Shown here piece by piece: positions 50,439 through 58,044 of a DNA stretch of 64,000 bases. The stretch comes from Chitinophagales bacterium. Lineage in GTDB: Bacteria > Bacteroidota > Bacteroidia > Chitinophagales > Chitinophagaceae. Position 1 is the first letter of the stretch; the number at the start of each line of letters is the position of its first letter. Where the stretch lies: positions 1 to 64,000 of the forward strand of contig JAFLBL010000018.1 of assembly GCA_017303855.1 (NCBI GenBank). Direction: 5' to 3'. A program made the translations under genes and the position numbers. A model generated the notes under the pieces. The model made no database searches. It worked only from the letters and a program-made list of their open reading frames with translations, and was not told where the DNA came from.

Positions 50439-50915
50439 TTATTCCACTACAGTAATTCCTTTTGCCATCACCCGGATCTCTTTTTTCGGTTCTTTGATCG
50501 CGTCAATTTCCTCTTTGGATTTTTTAGCATCCTCCGCATAGTGTTTCAGTTCCGCCACGGAAGTGGTTTTGAGTTTTACCTCACCATCAATCACCACTGT
50601 TTTTCCTTTTGCGGCAACGGGAAGGAAAAATCCATAGTCCTTCATTTTTACCATGGCCGTTTGTCCGTTTTCCAGTTCCAGCGTAATCCAGCAACCTTTC
50701 TTATCGCAGACTTCCACTACTTTGGCTTTAATTTTTACTTCGGGAAACTCGGCCCCTCCGTTTACTTTTTTAACCACATCATTGATGTTCAGGGCGCCTT
50801 CCGTATTTACTTTCTCCCCGTACCACTCACCGGGTTTAGCATCACCTTCGGGGGGCTGTGCATACGTAAGCAGGGCCGCAGACATCAAAAGCAGGACAAA
50901 CAGTGTTTTTTTCAT
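50439..50915 (-). CDS. Exported DUF4920 protein
   Basis: A 158-residue secreted or periplasmic protein with signal peptide MKKTLFVLLLMSAALLTYAQ and an OB-like beta domain. The DUF4920 marks are VKIKAKVVEVCDKKGCWITLEL, with a CxxxxC pair, and TVVIDGEVKLKTTSVAELKHYAEDA. The paired cysteines in CDKKGCW could bind a metal or form a disulfide. The family function is unknown. A TATCTTTG element lies 33 bases upstream and a terminator follows, so it is monocistronic. Confidence 0.85.
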   Translation of the reverse strand: MKKTLFVLLLMSAALLTYAQPPEGDAKPGEWYGEKVNTEGALNINDVVKKVNGGAEFPEVKIKAKVVEVCDKKGCWITLELENGQTAMVKMKDYGFFLPVAAKGKTVVIDGEVKLKTTSVAELKHYAEDAKKSKEEIDAIKEPKKEIRVMAKGITVVE

Positions 50916-50947
50916 TGTATCGTTTTTTATATGTTTCAGATGAAATT

Positions 50948-50955
50948 CAAAGATA
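50948..50955 (-). promoter_or_regulatory. -7 promoter element of the DUF4920 gene
   Basis: Minus-strand TATCTTTG, 33 bases before the ATG. Confidence 0.6.
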
Positions 50956-50977
50956 GGTTTTCGGGCAAAATAGTTGC

Positions 50978-52036
50978 CTATTCAGGTAAAACAGGTTTTA
51001 CAAAAGGCAATGGCGGAGCCGAAATAGCTCCCAGGAAGGCCAGCAGGTCTCGTTTCTCCTTTCCGGTAAGTCCCAGCTGACGCCGGCCACCGCCCGGGGC
51101 CGGACTGTCATTATGGTACAGTTCAATTAATGCCTTCAGGTCCTTCTCCTTTCCATTGTGCATCCAGGGGCCTGTATACATCACATCCCGCAGGGAGGGG
51201 GTGCGGAATTTATGCAGGTCATTGTCATTATGCGTAACTGTATAATAGCCTTTGTCATTATCGGGACCCGTACTGCTCACGCCGTTGTAATGAAATTTGT
51301 TATCGGAAAAAAGCGGACTGTTATGACAGTTAATACAGCGGGCTTTGGTACGGAAAAGATGCAGCCCCCTCAATTCGCTGTTGGAAAGTGCTTTATAATC
51401 GCCTTTTACAAAACGGTCAAAGCGGCTGTCGGCACTGCGGATGGATTTTTCAAAAACGGCAATCGCTTCTGTCATCACATGCGGATTGATAAAATCCGAA
51501 CCAAATGCCTTTTTAAAGAGTTCACGATAGGTCTTGCTGCGACGGAGCTTCATTACCACATCATGCATTTCGCTGTTCATTTCAACACCGCTGACAATTG
51601 GTGCAAATGCCTGGTCCTGGAGGTTACGGGAACGGCCATCCCAGAATAATTTGCTATACAACCAGCTGTTCTGTACCGTGGGTGCATTTCTGTTTCCGAT
51701 CGCCCCTTCATGCCCTACCGACCGGGGTTTGGCATCCGTCCAGCTGAGTGCCGGATCGTGACAAGTGGCACAGGAAATTTTTCCTGAACTGCTGAGCCGG
51801 GGATCAAAGAAAAGTGTTTTACCCAGTTCCACCACCTGCCTGACCGAATCATTGTTCAGGTCCACCGGTACGGGAGGTAGTGCGCCGAGTTCGGACCAGC
51901 TTACCCCTTCATCCACCCAGGGAGCCGGCCATTCGGAAGCAGGTCTGGCATACTGATGCCGGAGTCCCTGATCTGTAAATGAAATACAAACCAGTACACC
52001 CAGAAAAATCAAAGCGGTAATTGTAAACTTCTTCAT
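50978..52036 (-). CDS. Di-haem cytochrome c peroxidase / MauG-family protein
   Basis: A 352-residue exported di-haem protein. Haem motifs are CATCHD (about residues 89-94) and CINCHNSPLF in the second domain. The segment GHEGAIGNRNAPTVQNSWLYSKLFWDGRSRNLQDQA is characteristic of the bacterial CCP/MauG group, as is FRTPSLRDVMYTGPWMHNG. It reduces peroxide with electrons from a small cytochrome, or modifies a protein substrate as MauG does; sequence alone does not decide. The ATG at 52036 gives a signal anchor (MKKFTITALIFLGVLVCISF); the frame runs on to 52159 in a less likely leader. Confidence 0.92.
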   Translation of the reverse strand: MKKFTITALIFLGVLVCISFTDQGLRHQYARPASEWPAPWVDEGVSWSELGALPPVPVDLNNDSVRQVVELGKTLFFDPRLSSSGKISCATCHDPALSWTDAKPRSVGHEGAIGNRNAPTVQNSWLYSKLFWDGRSRNLQDQAFAPIVSGVEMNSEMHDVVMKLRRSKTYRELFKKAFGSDFINPHVMTEAIAVFEKSIRSADSRFDRFVKGDYKALSNSELRGLHLFRTKARCINCHNSPLFSDNKFHYNGVSSTGPDNDKGYYTVTHNDNDLHKFRTPSLRDVMYTGPWMHNGKEKDLKALIELYHNDSPAPGGGRRQLGLTGKEKRDLLAFLGAISAPPLPFVKPVLPE

Positions 52037-52103
52037 GATTAATATAAACCGTAAATAAAGGGAACCCGCGCTTAAAAAAGAATGAGCGGAATCATTGCTT
52101 TTA

Positions 52104-52535
52104 TCAGATAAAACCGCGGCAGTTTTTTGCTCCGCATTTACAGGGCAGTTTTCCCTCATGATGGGTTTCCCCGTAATCGCAACTCAGTTCCTCCCCTTTT
52201 TTAATATTCCGCAGGGCATAGAACTCCACCCTGTCCTTCATCACCCGTAAGTAAGTGTTCGGCCCGCAGGAATGATTGATAAAGCGCATATCGTTGGGAT
52301 TGGCCGATGCATTCAGGGCAAGATCATTATCCAGTTCCACCAGGTTGATCACTTTCAGGTTTTTGATCAGCTTCATGGCTTCTTTCATGGTAATGATTAC
52401 CCCGCCAAGATCACCGATTTTTTTCCGGGCCGGAATCCGCTGTAACGCATAGGCCCCCTTGCCGGCAATTTTGCTTTTCGCCACTTTTACCGGGTAGTAA
52501 ATATGATAGGGAGGAGTAACAGGTTGTTGTCGCAT
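52104..52535 (-). CDS. SET-domain protein (lysine methyltransferase-like)
   Basis: A 143-residue protein that is almost only a SET domain. The opening KVAKSKIAGKGAYALQRIPA, the SAM-binding NDMRFINHSCGPNTYLR and the catalytic EELSCDYGE segment are intact. The C-terminus HHEGKLPCKCGAKNCRGFI has the CxC...C pattern of a post-SET zinc site. SET proteins methylate lysines; in bacteria substrates include histone-like and ribosomal proteins, and here the substrate is unknown. It begins one base after the nitroreductase stop, so they are translated from one message. The Lys-rich DksA-like tail at 39764 would be a possible substrate, which is speculation. Confidence 0.88.
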   Translation of the reverse strand: MRQQPVTPPYHIYYPVKVAKSKIAGKGAYALQRIPARKKIGDLGGVIITMKEAMKLIKNLKVINLVELDNDLALNASANPNDMRFINHSCGPNTYLRVMKDRVEFYALRNIKKGEELSCDYGETHHEGKLPCKCGAKNCRGFI

Positions 52536-52536
52536 A

Positions 52537-53118
52537 TTATTCAGTTATCCAGTTTACTTTTTCGTCTATTGCATGACGTTTGCCGCCTGTGGACGGCAAA
52601 GCCACGTGCCCGATATAAAAAAAGCCGAGCAGTTTATCTTCCGCACCCAGGTTAAAATATGCTTTGGCTTCTTCCAGGTAAGTAATACCGCCGGTGGTCC
52701 AGTAGCCGCCAAGCCCGTAGGCCGTTACCGACAGGTAAATATTCTGAACCGCGCAGGCCACGGCTTCAATATCCTCTATTTCCGGAATATTCTTCAGCGT
52801 CGAACGCTTCATCCCGATGGCAATGATATGGGACGCTTTCAGCGGATTCTGCTGCATTTTGAGATACGTGGCTTCCTTAAAATTTCCTCCGGAAGAAGCT
52901 TTGTAAAGCTGGCTTTGCAGGTCCGCGAATTTCACCAATCCTTTTCCGCTGAACACGGTAAACTGCCAGGGCTCGGTACGTCCGTGATTCGGCGCCCAGC
53001 TGGCATTGATCATTATTTCCCGGATTACCGCGTCATCCACGGGCTTACCGGCTTCAAACTGATCGGGAAAAACAGAGCGGCGGCGGCGGGCCAGCTCGTT
53101 AAAATTGTCGGCTGTCAT
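52537..53118 (-). CDS. Nitroreductase-family oxidoreductase
   Basis: A 193-residue FMN-dependent oxidoreductase. RRRRSVFPDQF supplies the N-terminal phosphate-binding arginines. ASWAPNHGRTEPWQFTVFSG is the conserved FMN-binding segment, and SVTAYGLGGYWTTGGI with the closing GKRHAIDEKVNWI fits the family. It would reduce nitro or quinone compounds with NAD(P)H; the true substrate is unknown. It has a TATTTTTG promoter element and is followed directly by the SET-domain gene. Confidence 0.9.
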   Translation of the reverse strand: MTADNFNELARRRRSVFPDQFEAGKPVDDAVIREIMINASWAPNHGRTEPWQFTVFSGKGLVKFADLQSQLYKASSGGNFKEATYLKMQQNPLKASHIIAIGMKRSTLKNIPEIEDIEAVACAVQNIYLSVTAYGLGGYWTTGGITYLEEAKAYFNLGAEDKLLGFFYIGHVALPSTGGKRHAIDEKVNWITE

Positions 53119-53132
53119 TCACTAGCTTTTGA

Positions 53133-53140
53133 CAAAAATA
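53133..53140 (-). promoter_or_regulatory. -7 promoter element of nitroreductase-SET
   Basis: Minus-strand TATTTTTG, 15 bases before the nitroreductase ATG. Confidence 0.6.
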
Positions 53141-53143
53141 GAG

Positions 53144-53175
53144 AGGGGCTGTATTAAAAAATCAATACAGCCCCT
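53144..53175 (-). terminator. Intrinsic terminator of the DUF5777 operon
   Basis: AGGGGCTGTATT (53144-53155) and AATACAGCCCCT (53164-53175) around an 8-base loop; the minus strand then reads CTCTATTTTTG. It shares GGCTGTAT with the terminator at 38031. Confidence 0.88.
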
Positions 53176-53205
53176 TTAATTCCGGCACGGGAAGAAATTT
53201 TTCCC

Positions 53206-54111
53206 TTACTCCTTGTGTTTCTTATTCTTTTTGATCTGAAAGACCCTAGACAAATTAAATCCGAAACGCACTTCCGCCTTACCCCACCGGCCGGTGGTTT
53301 CTGTTATAAATGCGCGTTCATTCATACCCGTTGAATTGGAAAAATGCAGCTGAAATACGTGACCGCCTGTTTCAATATCAAAACCAACTGAAAGTGGATG
53401 ATAATACCCGCTGTCCGGCATGCCGATAAACACATGTGAATAATCCCAGGTAAAAGCGACCCGCTGGGATAATTTCAGCCGTCCGCCAACGCCCAGGGCA
53501 TATACATTATTCGGCGTGGCTTCCGTAGCCACCAGGTTGCGATGTACCATGGTCGGCGCTACCTGTAAAGAGAAGGTCTCACTGAATTTCCGGCCGATTA
53601 TTGCTTCGAAATAATACCCCAGTTTTGATGTAAAAAAGTTTTTACGGGAGGGATCCGCCCAGGGAAGACCATCCATCGTAATACCGGAAACAAAGGCAAC
53701 GGTTACCGGTGAACTCCAGGGGCCTGTTGATTGCCGGATCGGTGCATATTTCAAAAAGGCATCAAGTTCTTTTTTATAGGTACTGCGTCCGAAACCAAAC
53801 ATCAGGTTTTGCATCACACCAAAATCAAATCCCATCCGCATACTGGCCTGATCGAGACCAAACAGATTTTTATACCCCTGATCTACCTGACCAAAGCGGT
53901 GGAGAATTCTGAAATCCATGGTGCCGGGGTTTAAAAATTCCATGGAATGACTGTTAATCACCCGCGGGGATTTAAAGGCGTATTTTATCCGTTCCTTTTT
54001 CGGTTTTTCCTCGCCGAGCAATTTGAGCAGATCATCGTCCTGCGCCCGGATACCGGTTGTACTGACCAGTAAAGACAGTACCAGGAAAAAATTTATTGTA
54101 CGTTTATTCAT
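53206..54111 (-). CDS. DUF5777-type outer-membrane beta-barrel protein
   Basis: A 301-residue exported protein with signal peptide MNKRTINFFLVLSLLVSTTGIRAQ. The family pattern is visible: YAFKSPRVINSHSMEFLNPGTMDFRILHRFG, a KNLFGLDQASMRMGFDFGVMQNLMFGFGRS strand pair, and a C-terminal GGHVFQLHFSNSTGMNERAFITETTG. These proteins are predicted barrels of unknown function, usually beside YceI and small cytochromes as here. It is the last gene of that cluster, with a terminator after it. Confidence 0.85.
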   Translation of the reverse strand: MNKRTINFFLVLSLLVSTTGIRAQDDDLLKLLGEEKPKKERIKYAFKSPRVINSHSMEFLNPGTMDFRILHRFGQVDQGYKNLFGLDQASMRMGFDFGVMQNLMFGFGRSTYKKELDAFLKYAPIRQSTGPWSSPVTVAFVSGITMDGLPWADPSRKNFFTSKLGYYFEAIIGRKFSETFSLQVAPTMVHRNLVATEATPNNVYALGVGGRLKLSQRVAFTWDYSHVFIGMPDSGYYHPLSVGFDIETGGHVFQLHFSNSTGMNERAFITETTGRWGKAEVRFGFNLSRVFQIKKNKKHKE

Positions 54112-54133
54112 AGTTCGTTGAATTATTCAATGT

Positions 54134-54691
54134 TTATTTTAAAAGCTCGAGCGAACAGTCCACACCGATTTTTGCGGTTTTGGCTACTTTATCAGCCACC
54201 AGACCGGGAATGGATACGCTGTAATCAGCCAGCAACGCATTAAATGTGGCGGTTGCCTGTATCTTACCACCCTGCACAACCAGTTTGCCCGGTGTCTCTA
54301 CGTCTTTTGTTACGCCATGCATCGTCAGTTTACCTTTCACTGTTACAGCATAGGTTCCGTCTTTACTGTAGTTCACGGCATCGTTATTACTGATGGCTCC
54401 TTTGAATTCAGCTTTGGGAAATTTATTGCTCTCTACATAATTTTCATTGAAATGCTCTTCCATCAGTGCTCTTTCAAACAGGAACCCCTTCATTAATACG
54501 GCAAACTGAATGGCTCCGGATTTGGTATCCAGTACACAGGTGGACGTTTTATTGACGCCTTCAATCTTTTCCGGAGAAGAAGAAGTGGTGGCGTCGAAAC
54601 TGATTTTGCCCGTCTTTGTAAAATATTTCTGCGCGGTTGCGGAGAAACTGAACAGCAGGACCGCTGCGGCTAAAACAAAATAATTTTTCAT
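54134..54691 (-). CDS. YceI-family periplasmic protein
   Basis: A 185-residue exported lipocalin-like protein of the YceI family: signal peptide ending at FSFSATAQ, then KISFDATTSSSPEKIEGVNKTST, KFPKAEFKGAISNND, YAVTVKGKLTMHGVTKDVETPG and VSIPGLVADKVAKTAKIGVDC. The family binds isoprenoid-like lipids such as quinone precursors. It lies 22 bases from the DUF5777 barrel gene and downstream of an OB-fold gene and two cytochromes, so a role in periplasmic redox or quinone handling is plausible inference. Confidence 0.9.
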   Translation of the reverse strand: MKNYFVLAAAVLLFSFSATAQKYFTKTGKISFDATTSSSPEKIEGVNKTSTCVLDTKSGAIQFAVLMKGFLFERALMEEHFNENYVESNKFPKAEFKGAISNNDAVNYSKDGTYAVTVKGKLTMHGVTKDVETPGKLVVQGGKIQATATFNALLADYSVSIPGLVADKVAKTAKIGVDCSLELLK

Positions 54692-54722
54692 GTTCGTTGA
54701 TTTAGATGTTGTGTGTATGTAT

Positions 54723-55175
54723 TTATTTTTTATCCAGTACCGCCCTGTTCAGCATCAGATCTGAACCCAGCATTTCAACCGCATTATAACCGGTGCAGAT
54801 GCCTTTTACTACCGCGGCAGTACCTTTTACCAGGCCGGCAGCCTGCTCATTATGAATACTGTCCATAATGAGCCGGACGGATGACATGGAAGCCGTGTCT
54901 CCCAGTACAATTGTATAGAGCCCTTTGTCATCTTTAATCAGCTCTTTCACCAGCCCGTCTACTTTCAATACTTTACCGAGATAGCGGGTATTTGCGGACT
55001 TTTCATCTTTCTGGTATTCTTCCAGCAGGGAAGTGGCCGATGCGGTAAAATCGGGTTTCAGATCGGCTGTATCCTTATGCTTACGATTATATTCGCTATA
55101 GGCATAGTAACCGCCAGCGGCTCCCGCCAGCAGGAGAATCAGCACGGTCCAGATAATTATCTTTTTACGTTTCAT
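54723..55175 (-). CDS. Membrane-anchored OB-fold protein (tRNA_anti-like)
   Basis: A 150-residue protein with an N-terminal anchor (IIIWTVLILLLAGAAGGYYAY). A helical segment (SATSLLEEYQKDEKSANTRYL) is followed by an OB-fold-like domain (GKVLKVDGLVKELIKDDKGLYTIVLGD ... GTAAVVKGICTGYNAVEMLGSDLMLNRAVL) of the tRNA_anti-like family. Despite the name no nucleic-acid role is expected outside the membrane. The function is unknown; it is a fixed member of this cytochrome-YceI-barrel cluster. Confidence 0.82.
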   Translation of the reverse strand: MKRKKIIIWTVLILLLAGAAGGYYAYSEYNRKHKDTADLKPDFTASATSLLEEYQKDEKSANTRYLGKVLKVDGLVKELIKDDKGLYTIVLGDTASMSSVRLIMDSIHNEQAAGLVKGTAAVVKGICTGYNAVEMLGSDLMLNRAVLDKK

Positions 55176-55192
55176 GGTGGGGGTTTAGTTGT

Positions 55193-55576
55193 TTAGTTGT
55201 TGAGGGTGCCGCTGTCGATCCATTTTTTAATAACGGCGATCTGGCAATTGGTCATTTTGGACATACCCTTGGGCATTGGCGAGAAACCGCTTGAATGCGC
55301 GATGGTACCATACAGTTTTCCGTTTAAGGCCATGGCCTTATCCGCGGCATAGGTACCCATCAGTGCATTACCGGAAGGAAAACTGCCGGTATGACAACTA
55401 TAACAGTATTGCTGTAACAGGGGAACAACTTTTTGCGCATAGGAAACCGTTCCGGCACTGTCGGTACAGACCGCTCCCGCGCCATTGTACAACAGGTCTT
55501 CTTTGTCGTAATAACAGGAACTGAATGCCATAACAACGGCAACCGTTAATATGGAGATGGTGATTTTATTTTTCAT
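55193..55576 (-). CDS. Small c-type cytochrome lipoprotein
   Basis: A 127-residue protein with a lipoprotein-like signal (MKNKITISILTVAVVMAFSSC) and one haem motif, CYSCH (at about residues 58-62). The rest resembles the second half of the upstream cytochrome (KLYGTIAHSSGFSPMPKGMSKMTNCQIAVIKKWIDSGTLNN), with a Met in SPMPKGMSKM as likely axial ligand. The two proteins probably arose by duplication. It is 12 bases downstream of the upstream stop and belongs to the same operon. Confidence 0.85.
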   Translation of the reverse strand: MKNKITISILTVAVVMAFSSCYYDKEDLLYNGAGAVCTDSAGTVSYAQKVVPLLQQYCYSCHTGSFPSGNALMGTYAADKAMALNGKLYGTIAHSSGFSPMPKGMSKMTNCQIAVIKKWIDSGTLNN

Positions 55577-55588
55577 GTATACTGAATT

Positions 55589-56311
55589 TTAATTATTGAG
55601 CGAACCGTTGGCAATCCATTTCTGTACCTGTGTAATTTCACAATCAGAAAGTTTTGCCGCACCCATCGGCATGGCAGAAAAACCGGTCTGATGAGCAATT
55701 GAGCCGTAGAGTTTACCCGTCAGCGCTGATGTTTTCACGGCCGCATACGTAGAGAGATCGATATTTCCGCCCAGGTTGGCCGGATTATGACAACCCACAC
55801 ATTTGCTTTCCATGATAGGCTTTACCGCCAGTGCGTAGGTAAATACAGCAGTATCACAACGGCCTGCACAACTGTTATTCTTTGCACCCTGGTTAATCCA
55901 CTTTTGCAACATGGTTTTCTGCGCTGTGGTAAATGCCGGTTTGGGCGGAGGAGGCATCCGGTCATTATTGGTTTTAATTACTTCCTTATATATCTTACTA
56001 CCGGCTGCATTTCCCGCGGATACATACCGCATAATCTTGGTATAAGTGGTCAGATCCACACCATCCGCATGGGAAATGGCATCGTGACAGCCACTCATGT
56101 TACAGTTTGAAGCGATCAGCGGCATGATGTCATTTACAAAATATACCGTATCCGGGCTACAGGTATTCGTTGCACCCGTACCACCGCCGGTACCGCCACC
56201 TGTTCCACCACCTGTACCACCGCCGGGATAAAGAATTTCATGCCGGCAGGCATTTAAAATGACCAGCCCGGTCACCATAACAGTCAGGACAATCAGGAAT
56301 TTGTTTTTCAT
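55589..56311 (-). CDS. Two-domain c-type cytochrome lipoprotein with a CX4CH motif
   Basis: A 240-residue lipoprotein: signal MKNKFLIVLTVMVTGLVILNAC, a GGGTGGGTGGGTG linker, then two cytochrome-like domains. The first has CNMSGCH (four residues between the cysteines rather than two) and RMPPPPKP as in planctomycete-type Cyt1 domains; the second has the ordinary CVGCH and the Met-rich SAMPMGAAKLS. The second domain closely resembles the next gene. The 12-bp GGTGGC-type DNA repeats of the linker may vary in number. It is the first gene of a five-gene run ending at 53206. The likely role is electron transfer in the periplasm; the partner is unknown. Confidence 0.85.
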   Translation of the reverse strand: MKNKFLIVLTVMVTGLVILNACRHEILYPGGGTGGGTGGGTGGGTGATNTCSPDTVYFVNDIMPLIASNCNMSGCHDAISHADGVDLTTYTKIMRYVSAGNAAGSKIYKEVIKTNNDRMPPPPKPAFTTAQKTMLQKWINQGAKNNSCAGRCDTAVFTYALAVKPIMESKCVGCHNPANLGGNIDLSTYAAVKTSALTGKLYGSIAHQTGFSAMPMGAAKLSDCEITQVQKWIANGSLNN

Positions 56312-56436
56312 AATAGTTGATTTGATGTATGTTTTTTTATTCCAATAAATACGAGGGTACTGACTGATAAACTATTTGTAAAAACAAACAGACAGTCTAT
56401 AACCATACCGGTTAATAATAAACAAAGTGGAAAGTA

Positions 56437-56817
56437 TCAGGAGAATCGCGGAGGCTGTATCACTACCGGTAGCGGTACATCCGGCATACCGCCGGAAAAA
56501 TGGGAAATATAGTTTCTGCTACCGGCCGGAATGATATCCGTAACGGTTACCGTAGTAATCATGGGAGAAAAAGCGATATGCATGGTATGCTGCCGCAGGT
56601 TATGACAGGGTAATTGTTGATCCTGATCATCGTCGGCTGTTGTGCCGTCATCACCCATATAGTGCATTACAATAAAGCTGAAAAAATCCAGGGAACCCTT
56701 TTTCTCCTGGTGCTGATGAAAATGCTGTATTAAAAAAGGCAATTTAAATAACTGACCCGCCTCGGTATTTCCCGCGAGATGTAAACTAATCAGTAGTATT
56801 GCCAGTTTTTTACGCAT
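56437..56817 (-). CDS. Hypothetical exported His/Asp-rich small protein
   Basis: A 126-residue frame with an N-terminal secretory segment (MRKKLAILLISLHLAGNTEA) followed by QLFKLPFLIQHFHQHQEKKG, an acidic run (MGDDGTTADDDQDQQLPCH) and scattered His residues. No named domain. Similar small His- and Asp-rich exported proteins sit beside metal-related TonB receptors in Bacteroidota, from memory rather than a search, so a metal-binding role is possible. The gene lies between a cysteine-rich AraC regulator and the cytochrome cluster, all minus strand. An ATG at 56826 would add three residues. Confidence 0.6.
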   Translation of the reverse strand: MRKKLAILLISLHLAGNTEAGQLFKLPFLIQHFHQHQEKKGSLDFFSFIVMHYMGDDGTTADDDQDQQLPCHNLRQHTMHIAFSPMITTVTVTDIIPAGSRNYISHFSGGMPDVPLPVVIQPPRFS

Positions 56818-56944
56818 CTGTGACATTTCAAATATTCAAAAATGATGCCATGCGATGTTGAACGGGGCAAATATTTGTTTATTGTGCCATCAATTGGCAT
56901 ATCACTACAAATAATAAGTATTTAACATTACTGGTAATGGGACA

Positions 56945-57886
56945 TTACCGCAGTAGAAGTTCACAAGGCTTCAGCCCTGTGTGTTTTTTGAAAGCGGTGG
57001 AAAAGTGGGAAATGGAGGAATAACCGAGCAACAGGGATACTTCCGTTACGCTCAGGCCTTTTTCATACAGCAGGTATTTGGCATGTTCCATCCGCTGACT
57101 TTGATAAAAATCAAATACGGTGGTGCCAAACAGCTCCTTAAACCCTTTTTTCAGGTAACATTCATTAATGGCCACTTTGCGGCTGAGTTCCTTAATGGTG
57201 ATGGGTTCACCAATATGCTGGATCAGGATTTCCCGGGCTTTTACAATCTTTTCCCGGTCGGCCTCATTGGCCAGAAACTTACAACTGATCACATCAATCT
57301 CTTTCTCGCCCAGCATACAATCCAGGGAGTACAGGAGCAGCATCTGCGTCTGTGCATTGATGTAAATATTTTCCAGGCTGTCGCTGTAGGTATGATTCAG
57401 CACTCCTTCCAGTACCATCCTGGTTTTTCCGCAGAGGGGAAGAATTTTGGTAAAAGATGAATTATGCTTAAACCCGAGAATCTGTTCAGTTAAAGCAGCA
57501 TTGCCTTTCCGGGGTTTTACAAACTGGCTGAGCTGTACCGGCGAAAACCGGAAACTGACCACATCTATACTCTCCACCCTTTCCATACAGGATTTGGAGG
57601 CATTAAACTGGCAGAGGTCGCACTCGGTATCTTTTTTCCGGCAATACACATTTCCACTCACACAAAATTTCAACTCGAGGTAATTGTCCTTCGGTTCTGA
57701 CTTAGTATAGTGATACACCAGCATCCCCGTATCCTCCATATTCCACTGAGGATGACGTCTGTAGCGCTGAATGGAGTATTGCACCGAGCCCGGAATCAAC
57801 TGTTCCTTTTCCTGGAGCACGGAAAATTCATCCTGCATCAGGGTTTGCTTATAAGCCAGGGTCAGTATATCCGGAGGCGTATGCAT
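56945..57886 (-). CDS. AraC-family regulator with a five-cysteine sensor region
   Basis: A 313-residue transcription factor. The C-terminal DNA-binding domain (about 210-313) is a standard AraC double helix-turn-helix: ITIKELSRKVAINECYLKKGFKELFG and GLSVTEVSLLLGYSSISHFSTAFKKHTG. The N-terminal part is not a cupin I can recognise. It holds Cys75, Cys82, Cys89, Cys92 and Cys100 in ELKFCVSGNVYC ... CDLCQFNASKSC, which could bind a metal or Fe-S cluster. PchR-like regulators of TonB receptors are the nearest type I know. A TAAATTTG element ends one base before the first codons, so the message may be nearly leaderless. Probable targets are the metal-related genes nearby. Confidence 0.88.
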   Translation of the reverse strand: MHTPPDILTLAYKQTLMQDEFSVLQEKEQLIPGSVQYSIQRYRRHPQWNMEDTGMLVYHYTKSEPKDNYLELKFCVSGNVYCRKKDTECDLCQFNASKSCMERVESIDVVSFRFSPVQLSQFVKPRKGNAALTEQILGFKHNSSFTKILPLCGKTRMVLEGVLNHTYSDSLENIYINAQTQMLLLYSLDCMLGEKEIDVISCKFLANEADREKIVKAREILIQHIGEPITIKELSRKVAINECYLKKGFKELFGTTVFDFYQSQRMEHAKYLLYEKGLSVTEVSLLLGYSSISHFSTAFKKHTGLKPCELLLR

Positions 57887-57894
57887 CTGAACGG

Positions 57895-57902
57895 CAAATT
57901 TA
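57895..57902 (-). promoter_or_regulatory. -7 promoter element of the AraC-family gene
   Basis: Minus-strand TAAATTTG, nine bases before the ATG. Confidence 0.55.
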
Positions 57903-58006
57903 CTGCATCTCCCTGACTTTAATGGTGGAACACCGGATGATCCTGATCAGGCACTGATTTTTAACAATATATGCGTAAAAAAAATTCCGTTTTTGCCGTT
58001 AAAAGC

Positions 58007-58014
58007 TAACTTTG
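58007..58014 (+). promoter_or_regulatory. -7 promoter element of lpxA
   Basis: TAACTTTG, 31 bases before the ATG at 58045. Confidence 0.6.
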
Positions 58015-58044
58015 CCCGTCCGCGGATTGCGGAAATACAGCTGA

